27,814 nt of DNA from a virus, in IMG/VR virus record IMGVR_UViG_3300044699_000059, positions 1 through 27,814 of that record; one strand, given 5' to 3'. The notes below the pieces were generated by a model. It ran no database searches and was not told the origin of the DNA. It saw only the letters and a list, made by a program, of their open reading frames with translations. A program made the position numbers and the translations under genes. This document shows, piece by piece, positions 6,266 to 14,753 of the stretch (positions within the stretch are counted from its first letter, which is position 1; each line of letters starts with the position of its first letter).

Positions 6266-6573
6266 TGGGACCGCCCGCAAAGCTTCGACGGGAGCCGTGG
6301 TTTCGACCCGCCAACTGGCTCTGGCAATGGTTCCTGACGCGCTACGATCTTTGGGCTATCCCCATGCCGTGGCGTTGTGTGCATGTGCGGCGCGACGTCT
6401 TCATCCGCAGGGGCGTCATGACCATGTTGCGCGAGCACGAGCGCGTCCACTATGAGCAGATGGAGCGCGAGGGCACGATCCGGTGGCACGTCAAGTATTT
6501 CTGGTTTCTGCTTCTCGTCGGCTACCGAAAAAACCCTTATGAGATAGAAGCTTACCGGCGATTCGGAGGGTAG
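6265..6573 (+). CDS. Mini-zincin-like protein with HExxH
   Basis: A 102-residue protein. It carries HERVH (residues 58-62), which fits the zinc-binding HExxH pattern, followed by EQMEREG and later NPYEIEAY (90-97), where a Glu could be the third ligand as in gluzincins. A hydrophobic segment (FWFLLLVGY, about 79-87) lies between them. It is very short for a peptidase, so it may be a minimal metallopeptidase or a derived structural protein. It sits directly upstream of the portal gene and may act in head maturation. The start overlaps the previous stop. Confidence 0.55.
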   Translation: MGPPAKLRREPWFRPANWLWQWFLTRYDLWAIPMPWRCVHVRRDVFIRRGVMTMLREHERVHYEQMEREGTIRWHVKYFWFLLLVGYRKNPYEIEAYRRFGG

Positions 6574-6575
6574 AC

Positions 6576-8501
6576 GTGGGTCTTGCAGGCGACATCATCG
6601 ACCGCGCTGACGCGATGGCGTCCGACCGCATCAACTGGGTCAACGTCTGGATCGACATTGCCAAGCTGGTGCTGCCGACCGAATCGGCGGAGACGTCTTT
6701 TACCTACATGATGTACGGCGCGACCCAAGGCTCCGGGCAGGGCAGGCGTGGCAATACTCTCGGGCAAGGCGGGCCAAACTCGACCAGCCGCGTCAAGTCG
6801 ATCTACGACAACACCGGAATGATGAGCTGCGACCGGCTGGCATCCGGAATGGAATCGCTGGTCACCCCGCAGTCGGAAAAGTGGCACGGCTTGACCGTTG
6901 CCGACGTGCTCCACGACAAGACAACGGATGAAGAAAACATCTATCTGGAGCGCCTGCGGAATTTCCAGTTTGCGCTGCGCTACGACCCACGCGCGGGCTT
7001 CATCCCCAGCCATCAGAAGGCGATGCGCTCGTGTGTGGCCTTCGGGACCGGCGTTCTCTACGTCGAGCAGGATGATGGTCGACCGCGAGCTGGCGACACC
7101 GCATCTACACCTTTTCGTTACCAGTATTGTCCGCTGAACGAGAACCTATTGGCGACCAACGACTATGGCAACGTCGACACCAACTACAGAGTTCGCAACT
7201 TCACGGTCAAGCAACTCGTACAAAAGTTCACCTACGCGAAAGTATCGAGCCGCGTCCAGACTGCTTGGGACAATCAGGAGTTCGACACTGTCGTCCCGGT
7301 AATACATGCGGTGTGCCCGCGCATGGAAATGGGGTCTCCAAATCTCGAAGGCACCATGAAGGGAAGCAAGATCGCCTCGTACTATTGCGAGGTCGACACC
7401 AAGCACCTTCTCGAAGACGGCGGCTTCCACGAATTTCCGTTCGCGATCTACCACTGGCTCCAGCAGGACAACGGCCCGTACGCGGAAAGCCCGGTCATGC
7501 TGGCGCTGTCCGAAATCAAGTCGCTCCAGCTCATGGGCAAGGGCGAGTTGCGAGCCTTCGGCCAGTGGACCGACCCGCCGCTGGGGATGCCCAACGATGG
7601 CGTCATGAACCGGCCTAACCTTAACCCCCGCGCGGTCAATCCGGGCGCGGTCGGGCCGGACGGGTCCTTGCGCGTGAAGCCGCTCATCACGGCGCAATCT
7701 CCCGACTTTGCCGAGAAGGTCATGGAGATCCGGCGGGCGCAGGTGAAGGAAACGCTCTACATCAACCTGTTCCAGACCCTCATCAAAAACCCGGAGATGA
7801 CCGCGACCGAGGCGATGATCCGCTCCAACGAAAAGGGCGAGCTGCTGGGTCCGGCAGGCGGCAAGATACAGGCGGGCCTGTCCCAGATGGCAGACCGGGA
7901 GCTGGGCATCATGGCGCGGCGCGGCGTCTTCCGTCCGGCGTCTCCACTGTTCCCGCCCCAGTCCTTGCAGGGCATGGCGCTTTCCGTCCGCATGACATCA
8001 CCGCTCGACCGGATGCGGCGGGCCAACGAAGGCGTCGGCACCACGCAGCTCCTCAATGTTGCGTTGCCGATGGTGAAGGTGAAGCCGAACATTCTCGACA
8101 ATTTCGACCTCGACAAGATGCTGCGATTGCTGCGTGAAATCTTCGGAGCGCCTGCCGAGGTGCTTGTGCCGGAGAGCGTTATGGTTGCTGCGCGGAAGCA
8201 GTCGGCGCAGCAAGAGCAGATGATAAAGATGATGGCGATGGGCAAGCAGGGAGCGGAAATCGCGAAAGACGCCTCGATTGCCACGCGCAATGTTGGAGAG
8301 ACAGCAAACACAGCTACAGATACCGTACAGCAAGGCCCGGGCGCTGCCGACGCCATAAGTGCCATGCTTCAGCGCCTACAGGGCGGTATGGCAAACAATC
8401 CGACGGCAACGGATCAAGCGATGAACAGCACCAATGCACTTCTTGCTCAATTCGGGAAAGCGCCGGTCCCCGGAGCATCGGGATTCCCAAGCGGCGGCTA
8501 G
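6576..8501 (+). CDS. Head-tail connector (portal) protein, T7 gp8-like
   Basis: A 641-residue protein of the podovirus head-to-tail connecting (portal) family. It forms the ring at one head vertex through which DNA is packaged and ejected. Family signs include an early WVNVWIDIAKLVLP segment, the RVKSIYDNTGMMSCDRLASG region (about 81-100), the MRSCVAFGTGVLYVEQ region and a late EMTATEAMIRSNEKGELLGP helix region. The C-terminus is Gln/Ala/Asn-rich and low in order, as common in this family. It is longer than T7 gp8 (536 residues). The GTG at 6576 follows CGGAGGG closely, which decides the start. It opens the head module. Confidence 0.92.
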   Translation: MGLAGDIIDRADAMASDRINWVNVWIDIAKLVLPTESAETSFTYMMYGATQGSGQGRRGNTLGQGGPNSTSRVKSIYDNTGMMSCDRLASGMESLVTPQSEKWHGLTVADVLHDKTTDEENIYLERLRNFQFALRYDPRAGFIPSHQKAMRSCVAFGTGVLYVEQDDGRPRAGDTASTPFRYQYCPLNENLLATNDYGNVDTNYRVRNFTVKQLVQKFTYAKVSSRVQTAWDNQEFDTVVPVIHAVCPRMEMGSPNLEGTMKGSKIASYYCEVDTKHLLEDGGFHEFPFAIYHWLQQDNGPYAESPVMLALSEIKSLQLMGKGELRAFGQWTDPPLGMPNDGVMNRPNLNPRAVNPGAVGPDGSLRVKPLITAQSPDFAEKVMEIRRAQVKETLYINLFQTLIKNPEMTATEAMIRSNEKGELLGPAGGKIQAGLSQMADRELGIMARRGVFRPASPLFPPQSLQGMALSVRMTSPLDRMRRANEGVGTTQLLNVALPMVKVKPNILDNFDLDKMLRLLREIFGAPAEVLVPESVMVAARKQSAQQEQMIKMMAMGKQGAEIAKDASIATRNVGETANTATDTVQQGPGAADAISAMLQRLQGGMANNPTATDQAMNSTNALLAQFGKAPVPGASGFPSGG

Positions 8502-8507
8502 TCCGCC

Positions 8508-8858
8508 ATGAATTTTTCGTCGCTAATCCGCCTGCTCGACAGGCGTCCGCAGTCGCGTCTTCAGGCCGAGGCGCGAATTGCCATTGCGTACCAGCGCGTC
8601 TTTACCGGGTCCGCAAACAATGAAGACCAGAGTATCGTTCTGGTCGACCTCGCAAATTTCACTGGCTTCTATCGCGTGACACCGCCGGAGACCGGCGACC
8701 GTGATGCAATCGTATTCAACGAGGGCATGAGAGCTGCGTATGGGCGCATTTTTCAGTACCTCCGAATGTCTGACGTTGAAGTGCTCTCGTTGGAAACTGC
8801 CGCGCGTCAGACAGCGGCTGGAGTGACTGGTCTTGCGTCCAATCAACCGGAGGAATAA
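8508..8858 (+). CDS. Bbp19-like phage protein
   Basis: A 116-residue protein resembling the Bbp19 family, named for a protein of Bordetella phage BPP-1 and found near head genes in podoviruses. Matching features are the AYQRVFTG segment, the SIVLVDLANFTGF strand-helix and the FNEGMRAAYGRIFQYLRM helix. Its molecular function is not established; its place between portal and scaffold suggests head assembly. The ATG at 8508 lies six bases after the portal stop. The C-terminal 25 residues are polar. Confidence 0.65.
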   Translation: MNFSSLIRLLDRRPQSRLQAEARIAIAYQRVFTGSANNEDQSIVLVDLANFTGFYRVTPPETGDRDAIVFNEGMRAAYGRIFQYLRMSDVEVLSLETAARQTAAGVTGLASNQPEE

Positions 8859-8860
8859 AG

Positions 8861-9751
8861 ATGGCGAATGAACCGAGCGGGTCCGCACCCAGCGGGCAAC
8901 CCAGCGGTGCTCCATCAGGAACGCCTGCCTCGCCAGTCGTTTCTGATTCTTCGTGGCTGTCCGGTCTGCAAGATGCAGGGAACCGCGACCTCGTTACGAA
9001 AAAGGGATGGGACAAGTCCAACTCACCGGACGTCGTAATCAATTCGTACCGTGAGCTGGAAGGTCGTCTTGGTAAGGCCATTGTCATTCCCGACGCAAAT
9101 GCGCCGAGGGAAGACTACGACAAGGTCTATACCGCCTTGGGGAAGCCCAAGACACCCGGGGACTATGCTTTCAGATTGCCCCAAGGTGTTCAGGAGAACT
9201 TCCCGTACGACGATGCCTTTGCGACCGAGTATAAAAACTGGGCGCACGAGGCCGACCTATCCCCCAGACAGGCGCAGCACGTTCACGACCGATTCGTTCA
9301 GCGGTTCGACAAACAGCTCAAGGATTCGGAAGAGGGCATGAAGCGTAAGGTGGGCACAGCCCATCAGGAAATCCTGTCGAAGTGGGGTCCTACCGACAGC
9401 GACGGTTACAAGAGCAATCTTGACCACGCCAAGGCGGGCCTTCGGGGTCTGGGTCTATCGGATACTTTCAAGGCGGCAGGTCTCATCGACCAGAACGGCT
9501 CGATTGCGGACGCAAAACTCGCTTTCGCGCTGGCGACGGTCGGTGAGGGGCTTTACCGGGAAGACAGACTGCGCGGCGGTGGACCGGGGTCTTTCACGAA
9601 CGCGAATCCGTGGAAAGACGGTCAGGAAAACCTCACCGAGCAGGGTCGCATCACCCGCGAGAATCCGGAACTAGCCCGGTCGCTCATTCAAGCCGCAGGT
9701 AAAGACCCCGAGAAAGCCTTGTTCAAGAACAGGTTTGGTAGGGACCAGTAG
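8861..9751 (+). CDS. Putative capsid scaffolding protein
   Basis: A 296-residue acidic protein with a Ser/Gly/Pro-rich start (about residues 1-28), a conserved WLSGLQDAGNRDLVTKKGW segment, then VINSYRELEGRLGKAI, a proline-glycine turn region (PKTPGDYAFRLPQG) and charged helices to the end. This order is typical of podovirus capsid assembly or scaffolding proteins, which shape the procapsid and leave before DNA packaging. Position directly before the major capsid gene supports the call. A strong GGAGGAATAAAG ribosome-binding site precedes the ATG at 8861, as expected for a highly expressed assembly protein. Confidence 0.75.
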   Translation: MANEPSGSAPSGQPSGAPSGTPASPVVSDSSWLSGLQDAGNRDLVTKKGWDKSNSPDVVINSYRELEGRLGKAIVIPDANAPREDYDKVYTALGKPKTPGDYAFRLPQGVQENFPYDDAFATEYKNWAHEADLSPRQAQHVHDRFVQRFDKQLKDSEEGMKRKVGTAHQEILSKWGPTDSDGYKSNLDHAKAGLRGLGLSDTFKAAGLIDQNGSIADAKLAFALATVGEGLYREDRLRGGGPGSFTNANPWKDGQENLTEQGRITRENPELARSLIQAAGKDPEKALFKNRFGRDQ

Positions 9752-9757
9752 CCAAAG

Positions 9758-9796
9758 GCCATGAGCGGCCACCACCAAATGGAGTCCGCTCATGGC
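9758..9796 (+). promoter_or_regulatory. Hairpin spanning the capsid start codon
   Basis: GCCATGAGCGG (9758-9768) and CCGCTCATGGC (9786-9796) form an 11-base-pair perfect stem with a 17-base loop. The capsid ATG (9792-9794) lies in the right arm and the GGAG ribosome-binding site (9781-9784) in the loop. The structure starts just after the scaffold stop, so ribosomes finishing scaffold would disturb it, suggesting coupled or timed capsid translation. It might also protect or terminate a transcript. Sequence evidence is firm; function is inferred. Confidence 0.65.
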
Positions 9797-10805
9797 TGTT
9801 ACCAGACTATCCGACGCAGTCATTCCGGCTGTGTTCGTCCCGTACATGCTCAAAGAAACGATGACCAAATCGGCCATCTTTCAGTCGGGCATCCTGCGGC
9901 AAGACGCCCAACTGTCGAGCTTCCTCAGTGGCGGCGGTCAGACGGTCAACGTGCCGTTCTGGAACGACCTCTCTGACACCTCGACGGCGAACATCTCAAG
10001 CGATGACCCGGCGGTAACCGCCGCGCCCGACAAGATCGTCGCGGCACAGGACATCGCCGTCCGCAACAACCGCAACAAGGCATGGTCGGACGCAGACCTT
10101 GTCTCCGAACTTGCGGGCGACGATCCGATGAAGCGCATCTCTTCGCGCGTCTCATCGTGGTGGGCGCGTGAGTTTCAACGCTATCTCGTGTCCGTATTGC
10201 GCGGCGTGATCGCCAACAATATCGCGATCAATGCTGGCGACATGACGGTCGTAATCGGAACCGACGCGACCGGCGCTCCGGCTGCGGCTGAAAAGGTCTC
10301 GGCCAACGCCATCCTCGACGCGGCCCAGACGATGGGTGACGCCTCCGACGTGCTCGATACGATCATCATGCACTCGGTCGTCTACACCAATCTGGCGAAG
10401 CAGAACCTGATCGACTTCATTCCGGACAGCGAAGGCAAAGTGCGCTTCCCGAGCTATCTGGGCTATCAGGTCGTAAAAGACGACGGCTGTCCGGCGGTCG
10501 CTGGCACCAACCGCATCATGTACCACACCTATCTGGTCGGAAAGAACGCGCTGGGCTGGGCGGAAGTCCCGCCTGACGTGCCGGTCGAGACGTTCCGCTA
10601 TCCCGCGCAGGGCAATGGCGGCGGCGTCGAAGAGCTGTGGACGCGGCGTCAATTCGTGATGCACCCGTACGGCATCAAGTGGACGTCGAATACGATGGCT
10701 GGCCGGTCTCCGACCGATGCGGAGCTGCGGACCACGGCCAACTGGCAGCGTGTGTATGCCGAGCGCAAGCAGATACCGATTGCCTGCCTGCAGACCAACG
10801 GCTGA
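9792..10805 (+). CDS. Major capsid protein (gp13-like HK97-fold family)
   Basis: A 337-residue protein matching the gp13-like major capsid family. The opening VTRLSDAVIPAVFVPYM is followed by KSAIFQSGIL, a PFWNDLSD segment, then the N-arm/E-loop-type region and SSWWAREFQRYLVSVLRG (about 118-135). A late ALGWAEVPPDVPVETFRYP region and HPYGIKWTSN match the family's C-terminal beta domain. These proteins form the icosahedral shell in tailed phages. It differs from T7 gp10 although the tail genes are T7-like. The ATG at 9792 is within a hairpin, and a strong stem-loop follows the stop. Confidence 0.88.
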   Translation: MAVTRLSDAVIPAVFVPYMLKETMTKSAIFQSGILRQDAQLSSFLSGGGQTVNVPFWNDLSDTSTANISSDDPAVTAAPDKIVAAQDIAVRNNRNKAWSDADLVSELAGDDPMKRISSRVSSWWAREFQRYLVSVLRGVIANNIAINAGDMTVVIGTDATGAPAAAEKVSANAILDAAQTMGDASDVLDTIIMHSVVYTNLAKQNLIDFIPDSEGKVRFPSYLGYQVVKDDGCPAVAGTNRIMYHTYLVGKNALGWAEVPPDVPVETFRYPAQGNGGGVEELWTRRQFVMHPYGIKWTSNTMAGRSPTDAELRTTANWQRVYAERKQIPIACLQTNG

Positions 10806-10811
10806 CGGGGT

Positions 10812-10823
10812 TACTCGCGAGTA
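10812..10823. repeat. 12-base perfect palindrome after capsid gene
   Basis: TACTCGCGAGTA reads identically on both strands and directly abuts the stem-loop at 10824-10858. It could be part of a terminator/processing element or a protein-binding site. No function can be assigned from sequence. Confidence 0.5.
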
Positions 10824-10858
10824 GGACGATCCGGCGTTTCGGCAGCGCCGGATCGTCC
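10824..10858 (+). terminator. Stem-loop after capsid gene, probable terminator
   Basis: GGACGATCCGGCG (10824-10836) pairs perfectly with CGCCGGATCGTCC (10846-10858) across a 9-base loop, giving a 13-base-pair GC-rich stem. It lies 19 bases after the capsid stop, the same place as the main T7 terminator after gene 10. No U-run follows, so it may act as a leaky terminator, an RNase-resistant end or a processing site. It would lower expression of the tail genes relative to capsid. Confidence 0.65.
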
Positions 10859-10890
10859 ATCAATCATGCCGAAATGCCAAGGAGCCGAAC

Positions 10891-11103
10891 ATGGCAAAGA
10901 AAGAACCGGATGGTACAGTCACGCTGCTCGAAGCGAATCGCAACTACATGGAAGGCAACAAGGAAGTCGAGAAGCAGATGGGCGGCGCACAGCGGGCAGC
11001 TCACCGCGCCATCGACATAGCCTTCGGACGAACCGGCGCTCGCGGCAACGTGCGAGAGCAAAAGCCGCTTCGCTCCGTTCCGCAGGAAGAGACCGGACAA
11101 TGA
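10891..11103 (+). CDS. Small hypothetical protein after capsid
   Basis: A 70-residue, polar, Lys/Arg/Glu-rich protein, probably helical in the middle (TLLEANRNYMEGNKEVEKQM, then AQRAAHRAIDIAFG). I do not recognise it. The ATG at 10891 follows AAGGAG with ideal spacing, and it ends with an ATGA overlap into the next gene. It may be a minor head component, going by position between capsid and tail genes. Confidence 0.6.
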   Translation: MAKKEPDGTVTLLEANRNYMEGNKEVEKQMGGAQRAAHRAIDIAFGRTGARGNVREQKPLRSVPQEETGQ

Positions 11104-11294
11104 CCGACCAGCGCACGATAGACAGGACTGTCATCGTTGCCGCATCGAGGAAGGCGGAGACGGCGCATACGCCGCCTCCGTACGGACCGCCGACACCGAC
11201 AGGTCTGACCACACCGCAGCAATGGGCGCTCTACTATTCGCGCAAGCACCGGAAGCAGCGCCTTGGCGTGGTGCCGAGACCGCCGCTGCCGTAA
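11100..11294 (+). CDS. Small proline-rich hypothetical protein
   Basis: A 64-residue protein starting MTDQRTIDRTV, with a Pro/Thr-rich middle (HTPPPYGPPTPTGLTTP), a WALYYSRKHRKQR segment and a proline end. It is unrecognised. The ATG overlaps the previous stop, so the two are probably co-translated. It lies directly before tail tubular protein A. Its low complexity suggests an extended peptide binding other virion proteins, but that is inference. Confidence 0.55.
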   Translation: MTDQRTIDRTVIVAASRKAETAHTPPPYGPPTPTGLTTPQQWALYYSRKHRKQRLGVVPRPPLP

Positions 11295-11303
11295 GGGGGG
11301 CAC

Positions 11304-11888
11304 ATGCCGTCTGGCTTTTCCGAGACACAGATTTTCAACGCTGTGCTCGACCGGCTGTCCGAGGAATCCGTCCTCTCCACCACGGACGAGAAGGCGGTCG
11401 CCCGCTGGCTCAACCGTAACTATCCGCTCCAGCGCGACGTGCTGTTGCAGCGGCATACTTGGAATTTTGCGACCTCGCGCCGGATGCTTGCCGCCGATAC
11501 GGCCAAGCCAGAGTTCGAGTGGTCGTTCCGCTTCAACCTGCCGGAAGACTGCCTTCGCGTCCTGCCGCTCACCACGGACGGCAAGCGCAACTCGCCGCCG
11601 ATCCCCTACATCGTCGAGGGGGTGTACATTTACTGCAATAAGGCCGGACCGTTGCCGGTGCGTTACATCTTTCGGCAGACAAATCCGGCGGCGTTCACCC
11701 CGGTCTTTATCGACCTTCTGGTCCAGATACTTGCCGCCAACTTTGCCTACTGGATGACCGGCAAGGCCAGCTTTGCCAAGCAGCTCACGGACATTGCGAC
11801 CAGCTCGTTTGCTGAAGCTGCCCGCATCGACAGCCTTGAAGGTCTGCCGGAAGAGCCATACGACGACGAAATCATAATGGTCCGGTGA
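11304..11888 (+). CDS. Tail tubular protein A, T7 gp11-like
   Basis: A 194-residue protein, close in length to T7 gp11 (196). The pattern is typical: an N-terminal ETQIFNAVLDRLSEESV helix, LNRNYPLQRDVLLQRHTWNFAT (about 37-58) and a mid-protein LPEDCLRVLPL strand pair. A helical bundle follows (FIDLLVQILAANFAYWMTGK), then an acidic C-terminus. The family forms the adaptor ring joining portal and nozzle. The ATG at 11304 follows a purine run (AAGGGGGG). It precedes the tail tubular protein B gene by a two-base gap. Confidence 0.9.
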   Translation: MPSGFSETQIFNAVLDRLSEESVLSTTDEKAVARWLNRNYPLQRDVLLQRHTWNFATSRRMLAADTAKPEFEWSFRFNLPEDCLRVLPLTTDGKRNSPPIPYIVEGVYIYCNKAGPLPVRYIFRQTNPAAFTPVFIDLLVQILAANFAYWMTGKASFAKQLTDIATSSFAEAARIDSLEGLPEEPYDDEIIMVR

Positions 11889-11889
11889 C

Positions 11890-14237
11890 ATGCCCGGACC
11901 GCTTTACCCACTCCAGCCAGTCTTTGCGCGTGGCGAGCTGTCTCCCCGTCTTTTCTCGCGGGTCGACATCGACCACTACAAGATGGGGCTGGCCGAGTGC
12001 GTGAACTGGCTGGTCATGAAGCAGGGCGGGCTGCGCCGCCGCCCCGGCACCGAATGGATAAACTTCAGCAAGACGCTAGGCCACAAGATCAGGCTGGTGA
12101 GGTTCGTCTTCTCCACCTTGCAGGCTTACGTTCTGGAGTTTGGCGATCACTACGTCCGCTTCTACGCGAACGGCGGGATACTCAGCAAAAGTACCGAAGT
12201 CGGCATCACCTTCAGCATCACTCCGACCAACACCGTGAACTGGACGGCGCATGGGCTGGCCGTCAACGACCCGGTTCAATTCTCGACCAATGGTGTGCTG
12301 CCCGCGCCGCTGATGCTGGGCACGACCTACTACGTCAAGACGGTTGTCGACGCCAACCACTTCCAGATTTCAGCAACCCCCGGCGGGGCGGCGATCAACA
12401 TGACCGCTGCCGGAAGCGGCGCTTTCGCCGGTCTGTCCGCAATCGAGCTGGCAACGCCGTATGGCATTGCCGACATCTGGAAGCTGCAATTCGCGCAAAG
12501 CGCGGACGTGCTCTACATCGCGCATCCCAATTTTCAGCAGCAGATGCTGTCGCGCTTCACGGGGAGCCTGTTCTCCTTAATTCCGTACACGGGCTTCGAT
12601 GGTCCGTACCTGCCGGAGAACACCACGCCGACCACGATGGCCCCGAGCGCCACGGCTGGCATCATCACGGTCACGGCCAGCGGCATTACTGGCATCAACG
12701 GCAACACCGGCTTTCACGCTTCCGACGTCGGACGCTGGGTCAGCGTCAAATACTCGAACAAGTGGTACGGCATCAGGATTACCGCCTATACCAGCACAAC
12801 GCAGGTGCAGGGCGACGTCGTTGGTCACATCGACGATAAGGGCAATCAGGTCTATATCCCCGATGGCGCGGGACCCACCGCAGGCTGCGGCTGGGCGCGT
12901 GGTCGCAGATCACCGGTTATCCGGGCTGCGTCACGTTCTACCAGCAGCGGCTGGTCTGGGCGCGGTCCGACACCCAGCCGCAGACGCTGTGGTTGAGCAA
13001 GGCGGGCATCCTCGACAACTTTGCCCAGACCGTCCCGATGCAGGACGACGACGCGCTGACGCTCACCATCCTTGCGGGCGAGGTCAACGCCATCTCGTGG
13101 ATTGTGGAAGGGCAGGACCTGCTCATCGGCACCAACGGCGCAATGCGGACGGTCGGTCCGGCGGACGCTGGCAAGAACTCGGCCCGACCAATTTCATGCA
13201 GAAAAGACAGTCGACCTTTGGCTCGATTGACATTCAGCCGGTGCAGGTCGCGGAAGTGGCGATCTACCCGAGCTATTACGGGCTGTCTTTGCGGGAGTTT
13301 CTGTTCAACTTTCAGGTCAACGGCTATGTCTCGCCGGAGCTTACGATTCTGTCCGAGCACATGCTGCGGACCGGTATCAAGCAGATGGCTTACGCGCAGG
13401 ACAAGGACGGCATCATCTGGAACGCGATGGGCAACGGCGAGCTGGTCGGCATCACCTATGATCGCGACCAGCAGATCGTGGCCTGCCAGCGACACCGCAT
13501 TGCAGGCAAGGTCGTCGGTGTTCCCAGCGTTCCAAATCCGGACAACCCGGAGGAGATTTCCCCCGATACGCCGTGGGGCATCGTTGAGAGCGTTGCCACT
13601 ATCCCGGGCCTTGATCGTACCGAGGTCTGGATTTCGGTGCGGCGGACCATCAACAGTGTCGACTGGCGCTACATCGAGCGCCTGACCATCACGTTTGAGG
13701 GGATGCCAAAGGAAGACGCGGTCTTCCTTGATTCCAGCTTCACCATTGACGGTGGTCCGTACGCCACGGTTTCCGGGTGAACTGGCTGAGAAACGAGACT
13801 GTCGGCCTTCTTGCGGACGGCGCTGTTCTGCCGGAAGTCGTGGTCAGCCCGACCGGGGTGGTCACCCTGCCTGAAGGCAAGTCGGCTGACAAAATCACCT
13901 CCGGTCTCAATTATGTTTCGCGGGCAAAGACCCTGCGGATGGCACAAGGCCAGCAGGACGGCACCGGCTGGGTCGACGCAAAAACATTGTCTCGGCAAAT
14001 ATCGACGTGATGGAGACGGGGTACCTCGAAGTCGGCTCTCCCTCTGCCCGCGAACTTCAGTAAAGGTTGGCCTTCGGGGTGTTGCGACGAGATGGATACA
14101 TCGCCGCCGCTGCACGATGGTATCTTCGCCTACCGATTCGACCGCTCATGGCGGGACCAAGGGCAGATCGTTCTTCAAACCGATAAGCCCCTGCCTGCTA
14201 CGATCAGATCAGTCACACGGTCTTTGATCCGGAATAG
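11890..14237 (+). CDS. Tail tubular protein B, T7 gp12-like (frameshifted)
   Basis: The tail nozzle protein. Signs are the start PLYPLQPVFARGELSPRLFSR, GGLRRRPGTEW, DVLYIAHPNF, and further on TFYQQRLVWARSDTQPQTLW, QSTFGSIDIQPV and ETVGLLADGAVLP. The C-terminal part (HDGIFAYRFDRSW, KPLPATIRSV) is also typical. The span equals about 782 residues (T7 gp12: 794). It is broken by successive one-base losses near 12886, 13179, 13778, 13983 and 14060-14085, with a last one near 14214; restoring one base at each gives a continuous family-like protein. The exact end (TAG at 14235-14237) depends on this. An extra beta-rich insert lies at about residues 102-186. Confidence 0.85.
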
Positions 14238-14248
14238 GAGACTGTCTT

Positions 14249-14744
14249 TTGTGCGTCATGGCCTTGGGAGTTGTCGTCGGCATCATTGGAGCAGTCGCTT
14301 CAGCCGCTGGCAGCATCGCGGCAGGGCAGGCGCAGGCGCAAGCCTCGCGGGCGCAGGCAGACGCCTATCGAAGACAGGCCGAGCTTGAAAGACAGCAGGC
14401 CGACTACAACGCCCGCCAGCAAGAGCACAAGGCCATCAAGCTTATATCGCAGCAGCGGTCGTCGTATCTTGCGGCTGGGGTCTCGCTCTATGGCACCCCG
14501 ATGGACGTCATCGACGACAGCACCTTGCAGTCCGACCTCGACGTGCAGGCCATCCGCTACAACGGGAAATAAAAGCGCAGAACTTCGACATGCAGGCGCG
14601 GGCGCTCGACGTGAAAGCGTCAGGCGCTGAGAGAGCCGAGCCATCGGCGCTATCGCGCCTCTCATAAAGGGAGTAGGCGGAGCTTTCGGCCCCGGCGGTG
14701 GTGGGGGTTTCAACTTCGGCGGTTCTACCAGCGTGGATACTTAG
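14249..14744 (+). CDS. Internal virion protein, T7 gp14-like (frameshifted)
   Basis: About 165 residues when two single-base losses (near 14566 and 14639) are repaired. It opens MCVMALGVVVGIIGAVAS, matching the MCWM opening and hydrophobic start of T7 gp14. A long Gln/Ala/Arg coiled-coil region follows (about 27-70), then LISQQRSSYLAAGVSLYGTPMDV and a Gly-rich end. gp14-type proteins leave the virion first and form the outer-membrane part of the DNA ejection channel. Translation starts at TTG 14249: GGAGA at 14237-14241 is well spaced for it, while the ATG at 14258 would be too far. Confidence 0.75.
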
Positions 14745-14753
14745 GGCTGACAC

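Noticed and set aside
11001-11891. - strand open frame of 296 residues
   Set aside because: It is antisense to the clearly recognisable tail tubular protein A and small genes upstream; Arg/Gly-rich shadow composition.
12880-14240. Tail tubular protein B as a true pseudogene, or programmed frameshifting
   Set aside because: Six or more same-direction one-base losses, several in homopolymers, with otherwise intact protein on both sides, fit sequencing error better. No slippery site with downstream structure was evident.
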